Shown piece after piece: positions 25,283 to 32,901 of a stretch of 64,000 nt of DNA. The notes under the pieces were generated by a model. The model was not told where the DNA came from and did no database searches. It was given only the letters and a program-made list of their open reading frames with translations. Position 1 is the first letter of the stretch; each line of letters opens with the position of its first letter. The translations under genes were made by a program, and so were the position numbers. Source of the stretch: an uncultured Christensenella sp. (GTDB lineage: Bacteria > Bacillota > Clostridia > Christensenellales > UBA3700); assembly GCA_910584635.1 (NCBI GenBank), contig CAJUBA010000004.1, positions 1-64,000 on the forward strand. Direction: 5' to 3'.

Positions 25283-26712
25283 TGTATTACGAAAAAAAAT
25301 ACTCGTTGCGTAAACCTGAGCGAAAGAAGTTTACGCTGTCTAATTTCGTAGGATACGACGAGAATAAAAAGTCCAGAACTCTTCCGTGCGATTACGTAGA
25401 CTGCGTGTTCAATTACGGCTTCAAAAACAATAAACTCGTCAATTCTTACGGTGTAAGCAAATTCAAAAAAGGCGGCTATGAATTTCCGCCGCTTCCCGAA
25501 GTAAAGGGGAGACACGGAGTATTCTGTACTACGATGATAGTAGACGACTTGCCGAGATTCACCGCGCTTATATCTTACGCCGGAGAAGTAGCGTTTTGCG
25601 TACAAGGCGATAAGGAATGGCGTACCATGAAAACAAATAAATCTATGGCGCATACGCAAGGAACTATTTACTATGTCAACAACGAGCCTTGTTTGTTTTT
25701 AGCGGGAGACGACGGTGTAGAGTGGTTTGCCAACAACATTTTTTATGTGGCTATGGGAGAGCCTGTTCTTGACTTATGCGTGCATTACGAACGTCTATTT
25801 CTCGTAGTCAAAGGCATACACAACAGCGTATGGTTCAGTCAAGCGGGCAATCCTATGGTATGGGAGCATGAGATAGATAAGGGCGGTTATATAAATTTTG
25901 ACGGTACCGTCGGAGAAGTCAACGTCATAAGAAGTTTTAACAACTATTTGTACGTTTTCTGCGATTACGGAATTTACAGACTCACCGCTTACGGCGATCA
26001 AACGCAGTTCAATCTCAAAAAGATTTATACGTCAAGCGGAAGAATTTACGCCAAGTCGGTTACGGTTTGCGGAGAGTATATCGCATTTGCCGGCGACGAG
26101 GGAATATTCCTTTTCGACGGATACGGGGTAAGCAGGTATACTACGAAAGTCAACCATCTGCTATCAGAAGGTTACGATGATATTTACGCGTGCTATTCGC
26201 GTAACAAGTATATAATATCTTTTACAAACGAAAAGACCACCGATTACGGGTTATATAACGAAAAACGCGCCAACAATATGCTTTTGATTTTCGATATATT
26301 CGATAAAAGCGTAAACGTAATGCGCGGGGTTTCGCTCAAATATCTATGCGCCGTAAATGAAAAGACCTGCTGTAAAGTTGTGGCGATAAGCGACGATTGC
26401 GATACTTTTGTCGAACTTGACGACAGCGGACTTTATCTGGGCGAGCCTATGCTCAAATATTGGGAAAGCGGTGAAATAGATTTCGGAAGACCGGCAGACG
26501 TCAAACTTTTGAAAAGCGTGGAGTACAGCGCGAAAAACGAATATTATCTCGGGATAATTTGCAACGGCGAGAGACAGGAATTTTTGCTTTCGCCAAACGA
26601 AAAGAAGAAAAGCCTGTATATTAAGGCTAAAGAATTCAAATTTTATATCAGAAGCGACAATCCGGTAGATGAGATTTTACCGCCGACGCTTGTCGTGGAC
26701 TTTCTCAAATAA
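25282..26712 (+). CDS. Probable tail nozzle/stabilisation protein (podovirus type)
   Basis: The 476-residue protein is almost entirely beta-rich, with repeats of aromatic-Gly patterns such as LFLAGDDGVEWFANN, LYVFCDYGIYRLTAYGD and IAFAGDEGIFLFDGYG that suggest a beta-propeller. In podoviruses a protein of this size and place (T7 gp12, P22 gp10) forms the nozzle closing the tail. The ATG at 25282 is used, not the GTG nine bases upstream, because GAGAAGGTGG is correctly spaced to it. This gene is the main reason to call the cassette short-tailed. Confidence 0.6.
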   Translation: MYYEKKYSLRKPERKKFTLSNFVGYDENKKSRTLPCDYVDCVFNYGFKNNKLVNSYGVSKFKKGGYEFPPLPEVKGRHGVFCTTMIVDDLPRFTALISYAGEVAFCVQGDKEWRTMKTNKSMAHTQGTIYYVNNEPCLFLAGDDGVEWFANNIFYVAMGEPVLDLCVHYERLFLVVKGIHNSVWFSQAGNPMVWEHEIDKGGYINFDGTVGEVNVIRSFNNYLYVFCDYGIYRLTAYGDQTQFNLKKIYTSSGRIYAKSVTVCGEYIAFAGDEGIFLFDGYGVSRYTTKVNHLLSEGYDDIYACYSRNKYIISFTNEKTTDYGLYNEKRANNMLLIFDIFDKSVNVMRGVSLKYLCAVNEKTCCKVVAISDDCDTFVELDDSGLYLGEPMLKYWESGEIDFGRPADVKLLKSVEYSAKNEYYLGIICNGERQEFLLSPNEKKKSLYIKAKEFKFYIRSDNPVDEILPPTLVVDFLK

Positions 26713-26721
26713 GGAGAAACA

Positions 26722-27114
26722 ATGAACGGTTTAAGAAAGTTGGAGATTATGTTGGAGGAGTTGGAGGATAATTTCAACAACCATTTGACGAAATCAAAAT
26801 CCACATATTATTACATTATGAAACCCGACGGCGCTAAAAAAAGTTTGACTTTGAACGTCTATTCGAGAGGAGGGGAAACGGAATGCGAGATACTTATACT
26901 TCCCGAATACTCTTCCCAAAGCGCGCCAAAGTGTCAGGTAAAGACGAACGGAGAATTAAGTTTTACCGCGCAAAACGTCGCAAACGTTTTTCCGTTGCCG
27001 TTGAAGTCGGGGTATCATGTGTTGGAATTTATATCGGAAGGAGTAGCGGCAGGTTTGAGAATAAGACTTACGGGAGCGCTTTCCGACTGTAAGGAGGCGG
27101 CGACAAAAAAATGA
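26722..27114 (+). CDS. Uncharacterised cassette protein
   Basis: The 130-residue protein has an N-terminal helix (LEIMLEELEDNFNNHL) followed by a beta-rich domain (LTLNVYSRGGETECEILIL). It may be a small tail or neck accessory protein; no family is recognised. AAGGAGAAAC precedes the ATG. Its last four bases (ATGA) contain the start of the next small gene. Confidence 0.55.
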   Translation: MNGLRKLEIMLEELEDNFNNHLTKSKSTYYYIMKPDGAKKSLTLNVYSRGGETECEILILPEYSSQSAPKCQVKTNGELSFTAQNVANVFPLPLKSGYHVLEFISEGVAAGLRIRLTGALSDCKEAATKK

Positions 27115-27230
27115 ATAAGAAATTGAAGAGCATAGCGTTGAGAATTACAAAGTATAAATTGTATTTGTATCTTAAAGCCAACAACGGAGTCGCCGGCGCA
27201 ATAACAAACATAAGGAGAGAAAAGAATTGA
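27111..27230 (+). CDS. 39-residue basic protein in the cassette
   Basis: The frame runs ATG at 27111 to TGA at 27230 and encodes MNKKLKSIALRITKYKLYLY followed by a short Gly/Ala/Asn stretch and a basic end. AAGGAGGCGG lies eight bases before the ATG, the start overlaps the previous stop (ATGA) and its stop overlaps the next start (TTGA), so it is embedded in a coupled array and likely translated. It is strongly basic and amphipathic; function unknown. Confidence 0.55.
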   Translation: MNKKLKSIALRITKYKLYLYLKANNGVAGAITNIRREKN

Positions 27231-28216
27231 CTTGGAATGAATTTAAGAAAAAAATAAAAGATTTTTTTGTCGGGGAAAAAGTCGAAGACGCGGACACGTC
27301 TAAATATTCCGAAGATGAAAAGTCGCTAAACGATCAACTCAAAGAGATTGCTGACAGTTACAAACCCCAGTACGACCCGGCGGAAGGTTACGAAGATTTA
27401 TCCGATTTGTTGCCGGAAAAAATCGAGTTTGAATATCGCGAGTATGAAGGCAAAGACGAACAGGGAATCAAAGACAGTACTTCTCAAAAATATAAAGACC
27501 TTCTCGAGAGCGAGTCCAAAATAGTGTCGGATAAGTACGATACGAAAGTCGGAGAAGTGGAGAATAAGAAGCAGTCCGCAAACAAAGAGAACGAGGCGAA
27601 AGAAAATCAATTAAATGAAAAATACGAAGAAGTGGAAAAGGCGATAATCAATTCGCTTATTTCCAAAGGACTGTATAATTCTTCTATAAAAGGCGCGCAG
27701 CAAAAGGCGAGCGAGGAGTCTAAGTTGAGCGAACTCGAAGGTTTGAGGTCAGAACTTGATAAAAAAATCGGCGATTACGACGCGCAGATAGAAAAATTGA
27801 AAGGAGAGGAAAACGTCGCTCTCGAACAGTTGGATTTGTCGTACGCGCAAAAAGTTCAGAACGAAATAAAATCTTTGCTGGAAAAGCGAGATAAGGATAT
27901 TAAAAGCATAGAAGATTACAACAACAAACTCAAAGAAAAAGAATTAAAATACATAGAAGAAAGAGCCAAAGCGATTGAAGAACAACTTGCGCAAAGACTC
28001 AAAGACGAACAATACCTTAAATATCTTGAAAACAAAAACGGATACGCGGGAGAAAAGGCGGAGAATTATACGCAAAGATATAACGTCGCCTTTGATTTTT
28101 ACAACTCAATGCCCAAGAACGTCGCTTTGAAAATGATAAACGAAAACAAAGATTTGCAGGGATATCTCGGCAATTACTTCGGCAGACTTGTAAACGCTAT
28201 AGCCAAAAAGGATTGA
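27227..28216 (+). CDS. Long coiled-coil cassette protein, possible ejection or internal virion protein
   Basis: The 329-residue protein starts with TTG after TAAGGAGAGA. It has an acidic N-terminal region and a coiled coil from about residue 75 to 260 (for example LEGLRSELDKKIGDYDAQIE), broken by a Gly/Ser segment (LISKGLYNSSIKG). The C-terminal 65 residues look globular (YNVAFDFYNSMPKNVALKMI). It follows the nozzle-like gene and precedes the holins. An ejection, tape-like or internal protein are options; no receptor-binding features are seen. Confidence 0.55.
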   Translation: MTWNEFKKKIKDFFVGEKVEDADTSKYSEDEKSLNDQLKEIADSYKPQYDPAEGYEDLSDLLPEKIEFEYREYEGKDEQGIKDSTSQKYKDLLESESKIVSDKYDTKVGEVENKKQSANKENEAKENQLNEKYEEVEKAIINSLISKGLYNSSIKGAQQKASEESKLSELEGLRSELDKKIGDYDAQIEKLKGEENVALEQLDLSYAQKVQNEIKSLLEKRDKDIKSIEDYNNKLKEKELKYIEERAKAIEEQLAQRLKDEQYLKYLENKNGYAGEKAENYTQRYNVAFDFYNSMPKNVALKMINENKDLQGYLGNYFGRLVNAIAKKD

Positions 28217-28217
28217 T

Positions 28218-28463
28218 ATGTGGGAGAAAGTTGTTGAGTTGGCGATGAGCGACGGACTGTGGGCGTTGCTTTTCTGCGTGTTGTTGATATTTGAGTTGAA
28301 AGACAGCAGAGCGAGAGAAAAGAAATATCAAAACACTATTACAAATCTCTCGCAAGACCTAGGATATATGAATACCATGAACGAGAGTATTGACGATATC
28401 CGAGGCAAAATGCGCGAATACATGGAAAGAAATGTATGCGCGACCGCTAAGGAGGAAGTATGA
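28218..28463 (+). CDS. BhlA/UviB-type holin
   Basis: The 81-residue protein has one N-terminal membrane helix (LWALLFCVLLIFEL) followed by a charged helix (DSRAREKKYQNTITNL), the pattern of BhlA/UviB holin-like proteins carried by Firmicutes phages and bacteriocin loci. Such proteins make membrane lesions that release endolysin or particles. It starts one base after the coiled-coil gene stop. Confidence 0.7.
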   Translation: MWEKVVELAMSDGLWALLFCVLLIFELKDSRAREKKYQNTITNLSQDLGYMNTMNESIDDIRGKMREYMERNVCATAKEEV

Positions 28464-28762
28464 AGGATAAATTGAAAAGTTACGAATTCTGGGTATCTGT
28501 CGTAAGCGCGGTTTTGGTGGTGTTGCAGACGTTGAGCATGAAACTCGATATACCGCGAATTACTGAATTTACTACGGCTTTTCTCGGCGCGTTGAGCGTG
28601 GCGGGCATATTGAAAAAGAACAAAGTCAAAAGCAACGCGGCTGCGGAAACGGCAGACGGCGGAGAAGTCGGCGAGGTATTGCCGCCGGACGAAATCTCAT
28701 ATTCGTTAGCCGATAAAGAAAATCGCGAAGATTGTTCAAAAGAATATAAAAGCGATAAATAA
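28460..28762 (+). CDS. Second holin-like protein (phi LC3-type look)
   Basis: The 100-residue protein begins KSYEFWVSVVSAVLVVLQTL, then a second hydrophobic stretch (EFTTAFLGALSVAGIL) and KKNK, as in two-helix phage holins; the acidic C-terminal extension of about 40 residues is unusual. It overlaps the upstream holin by four bases (ATGA), with AAGGAGGAAG before the start. No endolysin follows. Confidence 0.65.
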   Translation: MKDKLKSYEFWVSVVSAVLVVLQTLSMKLDIPRITEFTTAFLGALSVAGILKKNKVKSNAAAETADGGEVGEVLPPDEISYSLADKENREDCSKEYKSDK

Positions 28763-28859
28763 ATTATTATAAATTACGATAAAAGGCTTCCGATAAAGCG
28801 CACTTCCCATAGGGAATTAAAAAACTAAATTATTAAGAGTTATACTTTCAAGCAAGGAC

Positions 28860-28894
28860 AAAATCTCTCGAACGATATGTTCGAGAGATTTTTA
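28860..28894 (+). terminator. Terminator closing the phage-like cassette
   Basis: Stem AAATCTCTCGAAC (28861-28873) with GTTCGAGAGATTT (28879-28891) and a T-run after it. It marks the end of the structural operon. Confidence 0.82.
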
Positions 28895-28931
28895 CTACAA
28901 ACCTTTTAGAAAGATAAATTGAAATTTATAG

Positions 28932-29135
28932 TTATAACCTGTTAAAAATTACTGTCCTTTCTTTCATTGATATTTTGCCGACTTCATAACCATATTCTTT
29001 TGCCTCTTTCTTATAAGTCAAAAACGAATGATTTATTTCAAACCCTAAAATGTTCTTGATTTCTTCATAAGATAATATATATTTTTCTTTATTATTATCC
29101 TCTAAATACTTCCATAACGGCTCATATTTACTCAT
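28932..29135 (-). CDS. Small conserved clostridial protein of unknown function
   Basis: The 67-residue protein reads EPLWKYLEDN, then LSYEEIKNILGFEINHSFL and YGYEVGKISMKERTV. Small proteins of this kind recur in Clostridia (I recall a DUF7662-type family), without known function. GAGGCG precedes the start. It is the second gene of a two-gene minus-strand unit and more AT-rich than its neighbours, which suggests later acquisition. Confidence 0.65.
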   Translation of the reverse strand: MSKYEPLWKYLEDNNKEKYILSYEEIKNILGFEINHSFLTYKKEAKEYGYEVGKISMKERTVIFNRL

Positions 29136-29161
29136 TTTTTAACGCCTCGCAAAATTGAAAT

Positions 29162-29329
29162 TTAATTTTCAATTTTAATAATAATGTCGTATGCAGTAGA
29201 ACATTCTTCTTTTGATAATTTTGTTTCATTGACCAGATACTCTATTGCCTCATCTTTGCTATCAAATTTTTTTAATATATCTTTTACCTCTTTAAATTTA
29301 TCAATAGCAACCCGAATTTCGGTGTTCAT
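29162..29329 (-). CDS. Small helical protein of unknown function
   Basis: A 55-residue protein (MNTEIRVAIDKFKEVKDIL...), helical, with a Glu/Lys pattern. The ATG at 29329 is chosen because GAGGCGAG precedes it at the right distance; an upstream in-frame start would lie inside that site. It is transcribed from the promoter at 29372-29400 and followed 26 bases later by the 67-residue gene. No family recognised. Confidence 0.55.
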   Translation of the reverse strand: MNTEIRVAIDKFKEVKDILKKFDSKDEAIEYLVNETKLSKEECSTAYDIIIKIEN

Positions 29330-29371
29330 AATTTCTCGCCTCACTTGTAAATTATTGTTTATCGTACAATT

Positions 29372-29400
29372 ATTATATCACGAAAAATGAAAGAACGCAA
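29372..29400 (-). promoter_or_regulatory. Promoter of the two small minus-strand genes
   Basis: On the minus strand: TTGCGT (29400-29395), 17 bp, TATAAT (29377-29372). The gap to murC (29330-29647) otherwise holds a near-palindrome AATTCCCTATGGGAATT around 29540 and nothing else recognised. Confidence 0.65.
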
Positions 29401-29647
29401 TCGATTGAATTTTGCGGGAAATATAAAACATATCTATATCTCACTAGGCTACGAGTATCCTAATTCGTCCACGAAAAAAAGTACAGAAAAGGCACAGATT
29501 AACGCTATGCCTAAACCTTTTTATTTGCGTTTTATTAAATTCCCTATGGGAATTACGGCAAATCGGGAGTCTTTTTTGCTTTATTAAACTTTGTCGAAAT
29601 TTTGTCTATTTAGGAAAATTTTTTTACATTGTCGCATATTATAGAAT

Positions 29648-31009
29648 ATGTTAAATTTCAGCAGAATTCATTTTATTGGTATTGGCGGAATCAGTATGTC
29701 CGCATTGGCGTATTTGACCAGCGAAGCGGGAGTTTGGGTAAGCGGGTCTGATAGGAACGATTCTTCGACGTTGAGAAGACTTTCCGATTACGGAATAAAC
29801 GCGTACGTAGGAAGCAACAACAGCGTAGTCGCAAAAAGCGATCTCGTAGTTTATTCGTCCGCTATAGGCGACGAAGATTCCGAATTGAAATTTGCGCGTC
29901 GCAACAAAATCAGATGTATGGAGCGCAAAGCCTATCTCGCTTTGATTGCAAGCGAATGTAAGAACGTTATCGCAATAGCCGGCAGCCACGGCAAGACGAC
30001 TACCACGGCGATGCTTTGCAAAGTCGCCGAACTTATCCCTCTTGAATTTATGGGACACGTAGGCGGAATAGTTAACGGAGACGGAAGCAACTACTTCGAT
30101 ACCGGACGGGATTATTTTATTACGGAAGCGTGTGAATACCAACGCAGTTTTCTTTCGCTCAATCCCGATATAGGAGTGGTGCTGAACAGCGATTACGACC
30201 ATCCCGATACTTATCCTACGGAGCAGAGCATGAAAGACGCGTTCGTTCAGTTTGTCGAGCAGTCCAGAGTCGCCGTAGTCGAAGAAAACTGTTTTAAGCA
30301 ACTCCGTCTTTCGGCGTTGGACAACGCTAAGGATAAAATCTATACTTTCGGATTTTCAGAGGACGCGGATTTTAGAGCCGTCAACCTTACTCAAAAAGAG
30401 GGAAAATTTGTATTCGATATAATTTACGAAGGCGGAAAGGTTCATAATGTCGCGTTGAATCTTTACGGAAAACACAACGTGCTGAACGCTTTGGCGGTGT
30501 TTGCGGTATGTTATCTAATATGGCTAGACGGCAGAGAGGTCGCTAAATACATAGAGAGTTTCGAAGGCGTGGACAGACGTTTTTCAGAGCGAGGTAAATT
30601 GAAATGCGGAGCGAGAGTAATAGTAGATTACGCTCATCATCCAAATGAGATAGAAGCGACGGTAGACACCGTAAGGCTTATGAGCAAAGGCAAGATTATA
30701 GCGGTATTCGAACCTCATACGTATTCCCGTACGAAAGCGCTTCTCGAAGAGTTCGGAAAATGTTTTTATTGGGTGGACGAACTTATAATTTTGCCTACTT
30801 ATTCCGCGAGAGAAAACAGCGGGATGGGACTTGACGGAGGCGCTTTGGCAAACTATCTCAACGCGCGCGGAGAAGGCGTAATTTATCTTGAAAATTATGA
30901 ACAAGCGGGGGATTACGTAAATCAAATCGCCAAAGAAAGAGATATCATATTGGTACTCGGCGCGGGAACAATCGACGAATTGGGTAATATTTTAGCGGTA
31001 CAAAAATAA
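29648..31009 (+). CDS. murC: UDP-N-acetylmuramate--L-alanine ligase
   Basis: This cytosolic Mur ligase adds L-alanine to UDP-MurNAc using ATP, the first peptide step of peptidoglycan. The 453 residues match the family: N-terminal HFIGIGGISMSAL (residues 8-20), ATP loop GSHGKTTTT near 116, VDYAHHPNE near 330 and a C-terminal domain with EPHTYSRT. The start has no ribosome site; a TATTAT box (29637-29642) lies so close that the mRNA could be leaderless, although the -35 is unclear. It stands apart from other wall genes, as murG does at 9.5 kb. Confidence 0.95.
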   Translation: MLNFSRIHFIGIGGISMSALAYLTSEAGVWVSGSDRNDSSTLRRLSDYGINAYVGSNNSVVAKSDLVVYSSAIGDEDSELKFARRNKIRCMERKAYLALIASECKNVIAIAGSHGKTTTTAMLCKVAELIPLEFMGHVGGIVNGDGSNYFDTGRDYFITEACEYQRSFLSLNPDIGVVLNSDYDHPDTYPTEQSMKDAFVQFVEQSRVAVVEENCFKQLRLSALDNAKDKIYTFGFSEDADFRAVNLTQKEGKFVFDIIYEGGKVHNVALNLYGKHNVLNALAVFAVCYLIWLDGREVAKYIESFEGVDRRFSERGKLKCGARVIVDYAHHPNEIEATVDTVRLMSKGKIIAVFEPHTYSRTKALLEEFGKCFYWVDELIILPTYSARENSGMGLDGGALANYLNARGEGVIYLENYEQAGDYVNQIAKERDIILVLGAGTIDELGNILAVQK

Positions 31010-31064
31010 AATTATCGACAAAGTATTTTTGCTTTGCAAGTACAATAATGAATAAGCGATATAA

Positions 31065-31089
31065 AAAACGGCGGGGATTCCGCCGTTTT
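31065..31089. terminator. Bidirectional terminator between murC and MDR gene
   Basis: Stem AAAACGGCGG (31065-31074) with CCGCCGTTTT (31080-31089), 5-base loop, flanked by A-run and T-run. Confidence 0.82.
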
Positions 31090-31105
31090 CGCTATTAAAG
31101 TATTA

Positions 31106-32080
31106 TTAACACTTGAATATCGTTTTAAGATAATTGCTTTGTTTTGAGAGCGACGCAAACGTAGTCTGCGCTTCGCTAATGTCCACCTGCTGTTCGATAA
31201 GCGAGTCGACTTTTACCGTGCCGGTTGCAAGCATATTTATAGCCGTTTCTATCTCTCCGTATCCGTCGGTTATGCCGTAAACCGTAAGGTTGTTGTTGAC
31301 GATAGGGGAGAAGTCGCCTTTAAGCGAGGGTTTTGACGTATTGAATCCTACAATAGCAACTTTACCGTTTTTGCGTAGATAACTCATCATCTTACCTATT
31401 TCCGAACATATATCGCCGTCTATTATCATATAATCGACGAGTTTTCCGCTTGTGATTTCCCTCAATTTGGGAAGGACTTCTTCTTCGACGTAATTTATAC
31501 AGTAATACGCGCCGAGATCTTGCGCAATGGAAAGTCTTGAATTGTCGTCGTCAATCATGATGGGTATCGCTTGATAATAAATACAAAGTTGCGCGATAAT
31601 CAAATTTACCGAAGTACAGCCGTAGAGCATAACGTACTTGGTCTTTTCTATATCCATTTTCTCAATAACGTTTATCGCCATGGCTATGTCTTCTATGAAA
31701 GTAAACGCGTCGTCGCTTACTCCGGTAGGCACTGTATAAACGTTGTGAAGGGGAGCGTAAACGTAATCGGCGAGATAGCCGTCGTTTTTAAGACCGTTTA
31801 TTTGATATTTGCCGTTTTCAAGTCTTGTATAAGGCGAAAGCATAACTCTCTGACCTTTTCTCAACGTAATATCGTCGCTTTCGCTGACCAGTCCCACCGC
31901 TATTCGGGTAGGGCATAACGGAAACTTAACGTTTTCCATTTTTCCTGAAAACGCCGCCACGTCGCTAGAACAGACGCCTGCGCGTGTAATTTTGATTTTT
32001 GCGTACTCTTTTAGGCTGTACGAGCCTTCTTCTGTTTCAGGTTCGATAGTGAAATTTCTTGTTATTCTATAAGATTTCAT
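31106..32080 (-). CDS. MDR-superfamily dehydrogenase with degenerate zinc site
   Basis: The 324 residues follow the medium-chain alcohol dehydrogenase layout: a GroES-like N-terminal domain with AGVCSSDVAAFSG (normal first zinc ligand Cys) and a nucleotide-binding domain. Where zinc enzymes have GHE, this reads PTRIAVGLVSE, so the His and Glu ligands are absent; the four-Cys structural zinc loop is also missing. The cofactor motif is weak (MLYGCTSVNLIIAQL). It may bind NAD(P) but act without zinc, or be a non-catalytic member. The ATG at 32080 follows GGAGATGGGAG. Confidence 0.72.
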   Translation of the reverse strand: MKSYRITRNFTIEPETEEGSYSLKEYAKIKITRAGVCSSDVAAFSGKMENVKFPLCPTRIAVGLVSESDDITLRKGQRVMLSPYTRLENGKYQINGLKNDGYLADYVYAPLHNVYTVPTGVSDDAFTFIEDIAMAINVIEKMDIEKTKYVMLYGCTSVNLIIAQLCIYYQAIPIMIDDDNSRLSIAQDLGAYYCINYVEEEVLPKLREITSGKLVDYMIIDGDICSEIGKMMSYLRKNGKVAIVGFNTSKPSLKGDFSPIVNNNLTVYGITDGYGEIETAINMLATGTVKVDSLIEQQVDISEAQTTFASLSKQSNYLKTIFKC

Positions 32081-32156
32081 ACTCCCATCTCCATCATAAT
32101 CGACACATATCCCAAAAATATTATCTTTTGTGCAAATTTTCAACAGAAAATCACAG

Positions 32157-32209
32157 GTTGAAACAAATTCAACTATTTGAATTATAGCACACTATTTTTA
32201 CATTTGCAA
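32157..32209 (-). promoter_or_regulatory. Promoter and leader hairpin of the MDR gene
   Basis: On the minus strand: TTGCAA (32209-32204), 17 bp, TATAAT (32186-32181). A GTTGAA/TTCAAC hairpin (32157-32173) lies at the start of a leader of about 94 bases. The rest of 32210-32340 shows nothing recognised. Confidence 0.7.
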
Positions 32210-32342
32210 GTCATTTTTTTATTTGTTCGTCGACACGGACTTTCGACAGATCGAGATACTTCGTATCTATAAGCGATTGGATTGAAATTTTTATTGTTTA
32301 TTGATTTCGGTGGAAAAAAATCAAATTACCTGATAAATATGC

Positions 32343-32371
32343 TTGACTTATAAAAATAATACAGGTATAAT
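32343..32371 (+). promoter_or_regulatory. Promoter of rpmE
   Basis: TTGACT (32343-32348), 17 bp, TATAAT (32366-32371); predicted start near 32378. Confidence 0.85.
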
Positions 32372-32405
32372 CTATGAGTAAATATTGCAAAGGTGAGGTA
32401 ATAAT

Positions 32406-32609
32406 ATGAACGAGAATATCCAACCTAATTATCATGACGTTACAGTCGTTTGCGCTTGCGGAGCAAGTTTCGTTTGCGGAACTACTAAAGAAAGCGACGT
32501 AATCAAGGTAGAAGTTTGTAGCAAATGTCATCCATACTATACCGGAAAGCAGAAACTGGTTGATACGGGTGGTAGAGTAGATAAGTTCAAGAAGCGTTAC
32601 AGTCTTTAA
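32406..32609 (+). CDS. rpmE: Ribosomal protein L31 (zinc-binding type)
   Basis: The 67-residue protein of the large ribosomal subunit has the zinc ligands of the C+ form: CACG near residue 17 and CSKCHPYY near 38, followed by the conserved [30 protein letters not shown] precedes the ATG. It is a single-gene unit with its own promoter and terminator, upstream of the release-factor genes as in other Clostridia. Confidence 0.96.
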   Translation: MNENIQPNYHDVTVVCACGASFVCGTTKESDVIKVEVCSKCHPYYTGKQKLVDTGGRVDKFKKRYSL

Positions 32610-32673
32610 TTATTTTTGACGGTAATCGCAATTTCGAAAAGTAAAATTTTCGACTAATCGTTATAACAAAATT

Positions 32674-32707
32674 TCGCTGTCGCAGTCGGTTGCGCCGGCG
32701 ATTTTTT
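32674..32707 (+). terminator. Terminator of rpmE
   Basis: Imperfect stem TCGC...CGCA with TGCG...GCGA (32674-32701) followed by six T. Confidence 0.65.
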
Positions 32708-32829
32708 ATATACTTATTTTCGCTTGCCGTATTTGCAACTGCTTTGCGCGCTGACACAAATTAAACGGTAAAAGAAAATCTTCTAATTTAATATTGCGGT
32801 ATTTATATATTATTTTATTTTATATTCAA

Positions 32830-32858
32830 TAGACAAAAAGTTAATTTGATAGTATAAT
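32830..32858 (+). promoter_or_regulatory. Promoter of the DUF1385-PrmC operon
   Basis: TAGACA (32830-32835), 17 bp, TATAAT (32853-32858). Predicted to drive the genes through 39803. Confidence 0.65.
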
Positions 32859-32901
32859 TGTATAATAGAATCGGTATAGACTATAAAGTACGGAGATTTC
32901 A

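Noticed and set aside
16553..29647. Attachment-site direct repeats flanking the particle cassette
   Set aside because: No convincing direct repeat pair or adjacent tRNA gene was seen by eye; the repeats at 16.6-16.9 kb belong to dispersed families found elsewhere.
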